From positions 53,763 to 117,762 of the forward strand of contig NZ_JALBGV010000011.1 in NCBI RefSeq assembly GCF_023006505.1: 64,000 nt of DNA, in the 5' to 3' direction. Source of the DNA: Neorhizobium sp. SHOUNA12A (GTDB lineage: Bacteria > Pseudomonadota > Alphaproteobacteria > Rhizobiales > Rhizobiaceae). A program made the translations under genes and the position numbers. Shown here in pieces: positions 45,114 through 53,855 of the stretch. Within the stretch, counting starts at the first letter, position 1. Every line of letters starts with the position of its first letter. A model generated the notes under the pieces. It was not told the DNA's origin. It searched no databases and saw only the letters and a program-made list of their open reading frames with translations.

Positions 45114-46355
45114 TCAGATAACGATATTTTCCTCGTGCTCCAGCAGTGAAGCAATCGCCTGGGCGCTGATGCGATGGTGGAATTTCGCGGCGATCTTGGC
45201 CCGCGATGCCTGCCTCAACCGACGTGAGAGATCATCGTTCAGCAATACTCTTTCGATAGCGGCTGCCATCTCCTCCGGACGCTGCGCTTGAACCAGCATG
45301 GCATCCACACCATGGTCGACGAGCTCGCTATTTCCACCGACATCGGTGACGATCACCGGCATCTCCATTGCCATCGCCTCCATGATGGCAACTGAAATCC
45401 CTTCGTTCAGACTGGCGAGCACGAAGATATGCGCGTCCTCCAGCCCTTGTCGCACCCGGGTTTCGGAGACCGCTCCCAGAAGTTCGACACAGCCGGTGAG
45501 CTTCTTTTCCGCAATCAGGGCTTCCAATGTCCTGCGATAGCCGCTGCCGCCCTGCTCGTCTTCGCCGGCAATCTGCAGGCGGACGTCGATGTCACGCCTT
45601 CGCAGAATTTCGACGGTTTGGAGCAGGAGGTCATGTCCCTTCACCGGATTGAGCCTGCCGCAGGTAAAGATCCGGCACGGTTCCCCAGGTTTCCAAGGGT
45701 TGTAGGGACGGCTCCTGCGAATCTGCTCCAGATCCACCCCCATCGGCGCAATCGCGATCCGGGACGGTTTCGAGCCGTTTAGCTTGACATCGATATCGTT
45801 GAACAACCGCTTGGAGATCACCGTCGCAAAGGCGGCATTCTTCCATTTCTGCCGCTGGTTGGGACCATAGCCCTCGAGTGTCGGGCCATGAAGCGTCAGG
45901 CTATAGGGTATTCCGGACAAGAGCGACGCCAGCGCCGCGACGTTCGCCGCGTCGGCGCAGGAATGGACATGAATATGGGACCAGTTTCCACGACGCGCGA
46001 GCCGCACAAGTTTGCCGGCAACCAATAGGATGGCGAGCATGCGCAGTCGACCGGCTGGAGATTTGATTTCCGCACCGAGAACGGCGGCAAGACTCCGGCC
46101 GACCCGACGCGGACCGGCGCGAACAATTTCCGCCATCGCTGCAAGCGCTCCGCGGAAGCCGAGCGGCAGAAGGTAGTCGGTCTCCCTGCGGGCTTCGTCG
46201 GCCCAGGCATGTGACGCGATCGCCTTCGGAGGAGGCGCCGTGGAAACGAATTGAGCCTCGATACCGAGCTCGGACAAGGCCTCGTGTTCACGCCACAGGA
46301 ATATATGGGTCTGACCCGGAAATTCCGGTATGAAGAAACCTATCCTGCGACCCAT
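45114..46355 (-). CDS. Glycosyltransferase, GT4 family
   Basis: A 413-residue GT-B enzyme with GFFIPEFPGQTH at the N-terminus, HVHSCADAANVA near residue 125, IFTCGRLNPVKGHDLLL in the nucleotide-binding half and the EX7E motif in NEGISVAIME. It probably adds a sugar to the growing EPS repeat. ATG 46355 follows AAGGAGGGG and is chosen over the extended frame to 46499, which lies in the divergent intergenic region. It is separated from the GT61 operon by 143 bp and divergent from the ExoF-like gene. Confidence 0.87.
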   Translation of the reverse strand: MGRRIGFFIPEFPGQTHIFLWREHEALSELGIEAQFVSTAPPPKAIASHAWADEARRETDYLLPLGFRGALAAMAEIVRAGPRRVGRSLAAVLGAEIKSPAGRLRMLAILLVAGKLVRLARRGNWSHIHVHSCADAANVAALASLLSGIPYSLTLHGPTLEGYGPNQRQKWKNAAFATVISKRLFNDIDVKLNGSKPSRIAIAPMGVDLEQIRRSRPYNPWKPGEPCRIFTCGRLNPVKGHDLLLQTVEILRRRDIDVRLQIAGEDEQGGSGYRRTLEALIAEKKLTGCVELLGAVSETRVRQGLEDAHIFVLASLNEGISVAIMEAMAMEMPVIVTDVGGNSELVDHGVDAMLVQAQRPEEMAAAIERVLLNDDLSRRLRQASRAKIAAKFHHRISAQAIASLLEHEENIVI

Positions 46356-46526
46356 CACCCCTCCTTGTTCCGACGCTCCCGCGACACGCGACCTTGTCGG
46401 CTGCGGCACTCGCATGACAGACCACGCGCGGCCGGTAACCGCAGGCACTAATCGGTTGAATGCAGAAGGATCATGGTCAGCGCCAGGTCGCCATTTCACA
46501 AGCTTTCTTGGCGGCGGATGGCCTTA

Positions 46527-46572
46527 TCCTAAAGGGGACGGATCGCTTGGCACTCATCCGTTCGGGTTAGGA
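46527..46572. promoter_or_regulatory. Symmetric dyad between the GT4 gene and the ExoF-like gene
   Basis: TCCTAA (46527-46532) pairs with TTAGGA (46567-46572), and inside them CGGAT (46539-46543) pairs with ATCCG (46556-46560). Both arms are centred on the same point with equal 6-base gaps. The dyad is about midway in the 335-bp divergent region, so it could be an operator for both genes. A weak promoter-like TTGCAG, 16 bp, TAGTAT occurs further right, near 46608-46636. Confidence 0.35.
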
Positions 46573-46690
46573 ACGGGGATCGGACACGTACCTCTTTGTG
46601 CCTTGTTTGCAGGTGCCCGACGCGGCCGTAGTATAAACCGTCTTATCCCAGTTGGATGGGAAGGGGTTACCAATCACCGGGGGTCTACAG

Positions 46691-47941
46691 ATGCGTGGGA
46701 TAACGAGTCTCGCGGGGCTTTTGCTCTGCCTGACATTTGGGGACGTTGCCGCCCAGACAGCCTATCGCCTACAGCCCGGCGATACGCTTCAGGTATGGAT
46801 TGCCCAGGAGCCAGAGCTCACCCGCGAGGTCGTCATTGCTCCGGACGGATGGCTGTCATTCCCGCTTGCAGGCCATATTCAGAGCGCCGGGCTTTCCCTT
46901 TCGGAACTGGAGGCGCAACTTCTCGATCGGTTGAAAACCTATTTCAACGACAAACCCAATCTGACGATCATGCTGCGGCCCAACACCCAGAACCCGCAGC
47001 TGATCTACGTTCTTGGCGAGGTCGCCACACCCGGCGCATACCCGTATCGGGCGAACATGACTGTCCTTCACGGCCTCAGCGTTGCCGGCGGCGTTTACCG
47101 CACGGCTTTGCTGGCCGCCGATCAGGACCGGTCCGTGATTGTACGCCGCGACGTCGAACACTCCCAAAAACGCCTGCAGGAACTGAAGGCCCGCATCGTC
47201 CGCCTCGAGGCGGAACTGCGGGGCGAAAAATCCATCGGCACGACCGAAGCGCTTGCCGCCGATCCGGCCCTTGCCCAGGAACAATCGCTGTTGAACGCCC
47301 GCATGGAAGCGCTTTCCATGGAGGAAAAAGCACAGGCACAGGCAAACCAGCTCACGGAGCGAAACAGTCTCGCGATGCAGGAGCAGGTCGATACCATGAC
47401 GAAGCGGATCGACCTGGCCAAACGCCGCCTCCAGAGCATCACCGGGCTCGTCGCCAAGGGCGTGACCGAAGGTTCGCAGCAGATGGTCCAGGAAGGCACG
47501 ATCGCCGAGCTCGAGGGACAGATCAGCCGACTGACATCTGAAATTGCAGTTGCCGAGCGCACCAAGATGGCGGAGCTCGCCCGTTACGATAGCGCTCGAC
47601 AGGCACAGCGGACCCAATTGCTGGTCGAACTCAATGCAGCCCAGCGCGAGCAGGAAGAAACCGCAGCGCGGCTGGCCGACAGCACGCGGATCATGACCAT
47701 CTATGGGGAGAGTGCTGCCTCAAGCCAGCAGAGGGAGCGGCGGCAACTCGGCTATCACGTCGTGCGGACCGCCAACGGCGAAACCCGCGAGTTCGTCGCA
47801 ACCGAGATGACCCCGATCCTGCCGGGCGACCTGTTACGGGTCGTCTACACAGACCCGACGAAGACCGGGGATGCGGGGGCTGGTCAGCCGGTGGCTCGAG
47901 CCGAAACCCGCTCGTCCGAAGTAACGAGGGCAGCTCGATGA
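46691..47941 (+). CDS. ExoF-like polysaccharide export protein (OPX type) with coiled coil
   Basis: A 416-residue exported protein. A signal peptide ends near residue 22 (LTFGDVAAQ). A Poly_export domain follows (YRLQPGDTLQVWI, APDGWLSFPLAG), then an SLBB-like part (IYVLGEVATPGAYPY) and a long coiled coil rich in Glu, Gln, Ala and Arg (about residues 150-350). This matches S. meliloti ExoF in order and length. It should work in the periplasm or outer membrane with the co-polymerase encoded next. ATG 46691 has GGGGG nine bases upstream. It leads a plus-strand run of export genes. Confidence 0.88.
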   Translation: MRGITSLAGLLLCLTFGDVAAQTAYRLQPGDTLQVWIAQEPELTREVVIAPDGWLSFPLAGHIQSAGLSLSELEAQLLDRLKTYFNDKPNLTIMLRPNTQNPQLIYVLGEVATPGAYPYRANMTVLHGLSVAGGVYRTALLAADQDRSVIVRRDVEHSQKRLQELKARIVRLEAELRGEKSIGTTEALAADPALAQEQSLLNARMEALSMEEKAQAQANQLTERNSLAMQEQVDTMTKRIDLAKRRLQSITGLVAKGVTEGSQQMVQEGTIAELEGQISRLTSEIAVAERTKMAELARYDSARQAQRTQLLVELNAAQREQEETAARLADSTRIMTIYGESAASSQQRERRQLGYHVVRTANGETREFVATEMTPILPGDLLRVVYTDPTKTGDAGAGQPVARAETRSSEVTRAAR

Positions 47942-47995
47942 CGGAGACTTCGTGATGACCAATGTATCTCGTACGCGAAGCAATGAGGCGACAGC

Positions 47996-49483
47996 ATGAT
48001 CAACGAGTTAGGACGCAATATTCTCTATTATATCGAAATCGCCCTCGCCAAACCTCTCTACGCCATCGTACCAGGACTGATTGCCATTCTGGTTGGCGCC
48101 TATTTCATCTACACGATGCCACGGAGCTATTATTCCGAGGCGCTGCTGCTGATGGAATTTCAGCAGATACCAACGACGCTCGTATCACCGACCGTATCGA
48201 ACGACCGCCTGCAATTCATCGAGCAACGGGTATTGTCGCGCAATAACCTGCTGGCACTGGCCGAAAAATACCGTCTCTTTCCAAATATGCCGGATACCTT
48301 GGCCAAGAACAATTTTGCGGCCTTGATACGCAACCAGATCACTCTGCTGATATCGGTGACCGAGGGTGCCGACCGCGTCGCAAACAACGCCTCGGTCAGA
48401 ATTGGCTTCAAATATGGCGATCCCATCATTTCCGCGAATGTAGTTTCGGACCTCGTTTCGCAAATTATCGAAGAAAACCGGCGCATCCGCATGGCACGCG
48501 CTTCGGAGGCAACGAAATTCCTGACGCAGGAGGCCAATAACGTCACCCAGCGGTTCCGCGATAGGGAAGGCGTCTGGACCAAATATCTCGAGGAAAACAA
48601 GGAATCTCATCCCACGCGAATCCCAACCTTGCTGATTGAGCTTCAGGCAAAGGAAGTGGAACTCGCGGCACTCGACCGGGCCGCCGTTGCGCTGAACGAA
48701 GAGATAGGAATCTACGAAGCCCAGCTGCGCATGGGCGTCGGACAGACGACCGAAAGTACGCGTTTTCATGCACAGCTCGTCGAGCTTGAGCGTGATTTCG
48801 CAGTCAAGTCGGTCATTTATTCGGACACGCATCCCCAGATTCGCGCCATGAAGCAGCGTCTCGATGAGATGCGGGCTCAGGTTGCACCGGCACCGCGCGA
48901 CACATCGGGGAATATGCCGACGCCTGAAGAGATCAAGACGCTTTCGCCCGAGCTCATGCTGATCGCAGAACGTATCGCGATGGCAAAGCCGCGCCAGCAA
49001 CAGAATATCGCCCAAAGGAGCGCCCTTACGGAACGCATCGCCAAGCTGCGGGAGCTTGTCTCTCACGCTCCCGAAGTTGGAGCACAGATCGCGGCGAATG
49101 AAGCCGAGAAGGTGTCGTTGCAGCGAAACATGGACGAGATGCAGACTAAGCTCGACGCGGCACGCCTTGGCGAGCGACTGGAGGACGGCGATGCCGCACA
49201 GCAGATCGAGGTGGTCGAGGAGCCGGAAGTTCCCAAAGCCGCTACGGGACCACGGCGACTCCAATTGATCGCTGGAGCCTGTGCTGCAGCGGCCATGGCT
49301 GCGGCGGCGGGCATCTACGGCGCGCATCTGTTTGACCAGACCATCCGCGGCACGTTCGATCTCAGCGACGCTCTGGCCGGAGAAACGCTGGTGGTTATTC
49401 CACGGTGGAAGCCGAAGCGGCGTATTGCCAGGGCATTCCGGAATTCCGCTTTTGCGAACCCAAGTCCGCTTGCGGGAGGGTGA
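47996..49483 (+). CDS. Wzc/ExoP-like polysaccharide co-polymerase without kinase domain
   Basis: A 495-residue chain-length determinant protein. A membrane helix lies at about residues 20-40 and a second at about 420-445, with a long periplasmic coiled-coil region between them (RFRDREGVW to about 400). It controls EPS chain length and connects polymerisation to export. Unlike ExoP or Wzc, it ends about 50 residues after the second helix and has no kinase domain. The next gene may be the detached kinase-like partner. ATG 47996 follows GAGG and is 54 bp past the ExoF-like stop. Confidence 0.88.
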   Translation: MINELGRNILYYIEIALAKPLYAIVPGLIAILVGAYFIYTMPRSYYSEALLLMEFQQIPTTLVSPTVSNDRLQFIEQRVLSRNNLLALAEKYRLFPNMPDTLAKNNFAALIRNQITLLISVTEGADRVANNASVRIGFKYGDPIISANVVSDLVSQIIEENRRIRMARASEATKFLTQEANNVTQRFRDREGVWTKYLEENKESHPTRIPTLLIELQAKEVELAALDRAAVALNEEIGIYEAQLRMGVGQTTESTRFHAQLVELERDFAVKSVIYSDTHPQIRAMKQRLDEMRAQVAPAPRDTSGNMPTPEEIKTLSPELMLIAERIAMAKPRQQQNIAQRSALTERIAKLRELVSHAPEVGAQIAANEAEKVSLQRNMDEMQTKLDAARLGERLEDGDAAQQIEVVEEPEVPKAATGPRRLQLIAGACAAAAMAAAAGIYGAHLFDQTIRGTFDLSDALAGETLVVIPRWKPKRRIARAFRNSAFANPSPLAGG

Positions 49484-49520
49484 CGTGGTTCGACTACGGC
49501 CGAACCGCCTCTAGTTGAAA

Positions 49521-50342
49521 ATGGTATCGATGGGACAGGGCACGAATTTCATGGAAGTCATCAAGAATATTTCATCTCGGGGAAGAATGGCGGAGAGGCT
49601 GGATGGGACCGGCCTTGCTGAGCTGAATACCAATTACCTCAACGGCTCGGTCATCCACTCCCATGAGGAATGTCCACCGCTGCCCGGCGTCTCTCCAGTC
49701 TCCCCCACCTTTCTGTATTCCAATCGCATCATCGCCTTCGACAGCGACAGTCCGATGGCACATTCCTACGACGTCCTGCGAAACCAGTTGCTCAACGCAC
49801 ACAAGGACCGGGACACGCGGGTGATTTCGGTGACCGCCCCGACGATCGGATGCGGCACCACCGTAACCGCCATCAATCTGGCGCTCAGTTTCGCCCGCGT
49901 ACCCGGCGCTAATGTCTTGCTCGTCGATGCGAACTCCCGGGATCCCGCAATAGGCAATATACTCGGGCTGTCGCCTCGTCCGGTATCGGACGATCCGGTT
50001 CACGGTTGGCTGACGACGGTGGATATTCGAAGCGTCCGTTGTCATCTGCTGCGCGCGGCCTGGGGGCCGGGCAAAATTCCGCTGCCGGCGGACCTGGCGC
50101 GGATGACGGCGCAGGTCGATCTTGCGCGACAGATGCTGAGACCGACGATCGTTCTTTTCGATCTGCCGCCGATGTTGAGTTCGGACGAGGTGATCCCGTT
50201 TGTCGAAATGTCGGACACCGCCTTGATCGTACTCGCGATCGGTAAGTCAAAACTTGCGGAACTGGAGATCTGCCGGAGCTATCTTGGCCCCGAGAAAAAC
50301 ATGCAGGTGGTCCTGAACAAAACGAAGAGGCACGGCCTTTGA
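49521..50342 (+). CDS. CpsD/CapB-like P-loop protein with altered Walker A
   Basis: A 273-residue protein similar to bacterial tyrosine kinases of the CpsD type. SPMAHSYDVLRNQL (about 78-90) matches the start of the kinase domain, VLLVDANSRDP (132-142) the Walker A' motif, and LFDLPPML the Walker B region. The Walker A loop reads GCGTT (110-114), so the conserved lysine is replaced by threonine. The C-terminus has no tyrosine cluster. It may be an inactive partner of the Wzc-like protein rather than a kinase. The start is unclear: TTG 49515 or ATG 49521, 49530 or 49551 are possible. Its stop overlaps the next start (TGATG). Confidence 0.78.
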   Translation: MVSMGQGTNFMEVIKNISSRGRMAERLDGTGLAELNTNYLNGSVIHSHEECPPLPGVSPVSPTFLYSNRIIAFDSDSPMAHSYDVLRNQLLNAHKDRDTRVISVTAPTIGCGTTVTAINLALSFARVPGANVLLVDANSRDPAIGNILGLSPRPVSDDPVHGWLTTVDIRSVRCHLLRAAWGPGKIPLPADLARMTAQVDLARQMLRPTIVLFDLPPMLSSDEVIPFVEMSDTALIVLAIGKSKLAELEICRSYLGPEKNMQVVLNKTKRHGL

Positions 50343-51331
50343 TGGATGTCGAACTTAACCGGCAGTACGACGCCACGGCGCTGAAACTGGTCGTCGTCAT
50401 CGTCAACTATCGGACCGCCGATCTCACCATCGATTGCCTTGCATCCTTGAGCGTCCCCGGCACGGTCCCGGACGGGACGCGGATCGTTGCCGTCGAGGGG
50501 GGATCCGGCGATCGCTCGGCCGATCTCATTGCAGCAGCCATAAAGAAGAACGGCTGGACGAACGCCGTATGCCTTCCGCTGGAAGTGAACGGCGGCTTTG
50601 CCTACGGCAACAACCGGGGCATTGAATATGCGATGGCAAACTTCGGTCGACCAGACTATGTCCTGCTCCTCAATCCCGATACCATTGCCCGCCCCGGCAG
50701 TATTACGCGCCTGGTCGAATTCATGGACCGCAAGCCCGACGCCGGCATTGCCGGCAGCCGTCTGGAACATCCGGACGGGAAAGGTCAGGCCTGCGCTTTC
50801 CGATTTCCCTCGATTGCCAATGAATTTGAAAGCGAGGCGAAGCTGGGGCCGGTTACCCGCCTGCTCGGGCGCTGGCGTATCGCTCCGGATATGCCGCGGG
50901 AGCCCAGCCGGATCGACTGGGTCTCCGGAGCCAGCCTGATGGTCAGGACAGACGTCCTCGATCAGATCGGCACCCTCGATGAAGGATATTTCCTGTATTA
51001 TGAGGAAGTGGATTTCTGCATTCGGGCAGCGCGCGCCGGATGGTCCTGCTGGCATGTGCCGCAAAGCCGCATCATCCACCTGGTCGGCCAGTCGACGGGC
51101 GTGACTCGACACGTCAAACCGTCCAGGCGACCAGCCTACTGGTTCGAGTCCCGGCGGCGTTACCATCTCAAGCATCACGGAGCCGTCTTCTCGGTCCTCT
51201 CGGACCTTGCTTGGCTTTGCGGACACATCGCCTGGCGCATCCGGCTTCTCGCCGAAGGCAAAAGCTCCAGCGGGCCACCGCATCTGCTGCAGGATTTCAT
51301 CCGGCACTCGGGGCCGTTTCGCAGGATCTGA
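50342..51331 (+). CDS. GT2 glycosyltransferase, rhamnosyltransferase-like (WbbL type)
   Basis: A 329-residue cytoplasmic GT2 enzyme. Motifs are VVIVNYRTADLT at the N-terminus, NGGFAYGNNRGI near 85, the metal-binding LLNPDT near 117 and FLYYEEVDFCIRARR-like EEVDFC near 223. This pattern is typical of WbbL-like rhamnosyltransferases, though the sugar is not certain. ATG 50342 shares a base with the stop of the CpsD-like gene. It converges with the GT4 gene 24 bp downstream. Confidence 0.87.
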   Translation: MDVELNRQYDATALKLVVVIVNYRTADLTIDCLASLSVPGTVPDGTRIVAVEGGSGDRSADLIAAAIKKNGWTNAVCLPLEVNGGFAYGNNRGIEYAMANFGRPDYVLLLNPDTIARPGSITRLVEFMDRKPDAGIAGSRLEHPDGKGQACAFRFPSIANEFESEAKLGPVTRLLGRWRIAPDMPREPSRIDWVSGASLMVRTDVLDQIGTLDEGYFLYYEEVDFCIRAARAGWSCWHVPQSRIIHLVGQSTGVTRHVKPSRRPAYWFESRRRYHLKHHGAVFSVLSDLAWLCGHIAWRIRLLAEGKSSSGPPHLLQDFIRHSGPFRRI

Positions 51332-51355
51332 CCGCTTTCACAAACAACATCCGGC

Positions 51356-52561
51356 TCAAATGATACCCGGTCTGGCCATCAATATTTCCAATGCCGCCGC
51401 CGACTTGTTGATGTCGTGCCGTTCGAGCGCCCGCCGCCGCCCCGCCTCGCCCTTGCGGAACAACTCGACATCACTTGCGAACAACGCCTGCCGCATTGCG
51501 CCGGTCAATGCCTCCAGATCGCCGGCTGGAACGAGCCAGCCATTGTCCGGTTGAACAAGCTCCGGGATGCCGGCGACATAGGTCGAGATCACCGGGCGCT
51601 TCAGCGCCATGCTTTCCATCAGCACGACGGGAAGGCCCTCCGCGAAGCTTGGCAGAACCAGAGCCTTGGCGCGAAGAATTTCATTGCGCACATCGTCCTG
51701 CGAGATCATGCCCATCAGTACGACTGTGCCGCCGAGGCCAAGCCGTTCGATCTCGCGTCCGATTTCGGCCCGCAACGGGCCATCGCCGACAAGAACGAGT
51801 TCGAAATGCGTCCCCTCGGCCCGCAGGTTGGCCGTTGCCTGAAGCAGAAGGAGATGACCCTTTTGCTCGGAGAGCCGCGCGACGCAGACAAGACGCGGAT
51901 CGGAGCGGTTTAGCTCCACATCGTCGCTCAGATAACGCTGGTCGATGCCGCAGTGGACCACCTCGATCTTCCGCCAGTCTCCAAGGTCGGCCCAGCGCAG
52001 CAGCTGGCTGCGGCCGTAGGAGCTGACAGCGACCACAAACGACGATGCCCGGATCTTGTCGCCAAGGCCCAGGGTCTCAGGCCGATCGAACTCCTCCGGC
52101 CCGTGCACGGTGAAACTGAACTTCATGCCGCCGATCTCATGCGCCAATGTCGCGACCGTCGCGGGGTTGGTGCCGAAATGCACATGCAGGTGATCGATCT
52201 TATCCCTGCGGCACCAATCGGCCAGGATCATCGCCTCCCAGAAATAGACCAGGTGACGCAGGTAACGCCCTCCGGACGTCCTCGCGAACCGGAGCGCAAT
52301 TCCCAAGGCTTTCAACGAAGGACCGGGGCGGCCAAGCGCTTGGCGAACGACGCTTGCGAAGGCTCTTATCAACGGGGTCCGCAGGATATGGCGGGTGCGG
52401 CGGGCTTCCCCGATATCCTCGGGATCCTTCAATGTGCCGCGAAAGGGGCGTATCGCATATCTTTCGACCCGATGCCCCCTCGCCTCAAGCGCCACGATTT
52501 CGCGCCGTATGAACGTGTGGCTCGGCGCCGGATATTGGTTGGTGAAATACGCAATCCGCAT
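51356..52561 (-). CDS. Glycosyltransferase, GT4 family
   Basis: A 401-residue GT-B enzyme. It shows YFTNQYPAPSHTF at the N-terminus, HVHFGTNPATVATLA near residue 128, LVCVARLSEQKGH in the donor-binding half and the EX7E motif in EGLPVVLME. It probably extends the EPS repeat unit. ATG 52561 has AGGGGCG upstream. It is divergent from the GT2 gene at 52765, with a 203-bp region between them in which I found no clear operator. Confidence 0.87.
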   Translation of the reverse strand: MRIAYFTNQYPAPSHTFIRREIVALEARGHRVERYAIRPFRGTLKDPEDIGEARRTRHILRTPLIRAFASVVRQALGRPGPSLKALGIALRFARTSGGRYLRHLVYFWEAMILADWCRRDKIDHLHVHFGTNPATVATLAHEIGGMKFSFTVHGPEEFDRPETLGLGDKIRASSFVVAVSSYGRSQLLRWADLGDWRKIEVVHCGIDQRYLSDDVELNRSDPRLVCVARLSEQKGHLLLLQATANLRAEGTHFELVLVGDGPLRAEIGREIERLGLGGTVVLMGMISQDDVRNEILRAKALVLPSFAEGLPVVLMESMALKRPVISTYVAGIPELVQPDNGWLVPAGDLEALTGAMRQALFASDVELFRKGEAGRRRALERHDINKSAAALEILMARPGII

Positions 52562-52764
52562 TCCACAAGCGCCCCTTCATATTTGCCTATCAGCGGCAAT
52601 TCCCCTGGATCAGGTATAGCAAAAAGGGTTTCGCGGGCTCAGTGCAACAAAGAGCTTAGGAGCACTGCATCGGCTTCCACCAAAGAGGTAAATTTACACC
52701 AGCGAGCCGAAATTATACAGACAGTATAGAGGCTTATCACGTTCCGGGGCCGAGATCGCGACAG

Positions 52765-53817
52765 ATGACCAATAAACCAACGGCCGGGGGATACGCGCAC
52801 ATGGACATGGATATCCAAATGCACCGCGGCAGCTATTCGGGGCTCGGGGCTGATGTCTGCGTCGTTGTGATCGGACGTAACGAAGGGCAGCGTCTCATCG
52901 ACTGCCTCAATTCGCTGAAGAACCATCGCGAGCGTACGATTTACGTGGATTCAGCCTCGTCGGACGGTAGCGTCGAGGCAGCTTCCAAGCTCTGCGCGGA
53001 AGTTGTACCGCTAGACATGGCAATTCCATTCACGGCGGCGCGCGCGCGCAATGCAGGTTTTGATGCTGTCATGCAACGCTGGCCTGACACGGCCTTTGTG
53101 CAGTTCCTGGATGGGGATTGCGAACTTGACGCCAGGTGGATCGCGACGGCCACAACCTTTCTGGCCATGCGCAAGGATGTCGCGCTGGTCTTCGGAGATC
53201 GGCGTGAACGGCATCCCGACCGCACGATCTTCAACGCCATCTGCGACCGCGAATGGGAGGGCCCGCCCGGTGAAGTCCCGGCATGCGGCGGCGATATCCT
53301 CATGAGAGCCTCTGCCCTCAAGGATCTCGGCGGTTACTCCAACGAGCTGATCGCGGGAGAGGAACCGGAACTTTGCGTCCGTCTACGCGAAAGAGGCTGG
53401 AAGATCTGGCGCCTCCCCTGCGAAATGACGCGCCACGATGCGGACATAAGTCGCCTGAGCCAATGGTGGCGGAGAAGCGTGCGTTGCGGGCATGCCTATG
53501 CACAGGTGTCCCATCTCCATTGGAAATCTCCGTCCAGGATATGGGTCAGGAATTTCCAACGCGCGGTTTTCTGGGGCGGTTTGGTACCACTGGCGGCGAT
53601 CGTCGGCACGGTTCTCGATCCTGTTGGCCTCGCGCTGCTGCTGGCCTATCCGCTTCAGATCCTGCGCCTGGCGTTCAGAACCGCATCCAAACCAGGTGAT
53701 AGATGGATCTTCGCCACATTCGATGTCCTCGGCAAGTTCCCGGAGATGCAGGGCATCGCTCAGTTTTATGTAAACCGACTGATCAATCGCCAACAGCGGA
53801 TCATCGAATATAAATAG
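52765..53817 (+). CDS. GT2 glycosyltransferase with C-terminal membrane segment
   Basis: A 350-residue GT2 enzyme. VVVIGRNEGQRL is the nucleotide-binding start, FLDGDCELD the metal site and CGGDILMRASAL with AGEEPELCVRL the acceptor-side motifs. One or two membrane helices follow near residues 265-305. ATG 52765 has only a weak ribosome binding site; ATG 52801, 12 residues later, has GGGGG upstream and may be the true start. It converges with the Wzy-like gene. Confidence 0.84.
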   Translation: MTNKPTAGGYAHMDMDIQMHRGSYSGLGADVCVVVIGRNEGQRLIDCLNSLKNHRERTIYVDSASSDGSVEAASKLCAEVVPLDMAIPFTAARARNAGFDAVMQRWPDTAFVQFLDGDCELDARWIATATTFLAMRKDVALVFGDRRERHPDRTIFNAICDREWEGPPGEVPACGGDILMRASALKDLGGYSNELIAGEEPELCVRLRERGWKIWRLPCEMTRHDADISRLSQWWRRSVRCGHAYAQVSHLHWKSPSRIWVRNFQRAVFWGGLVPLAAIVGTVLDPVGLALLLAYPLQILRLAFRTASKPGDRWIFATFDVLGKFPEMQGIAQFYVNRLINRQQRIIEYK

Positions 53818-53855
53818 TAGCCATTGCTGAACAGCGGCTCGGCGGTTGTCCGCCG

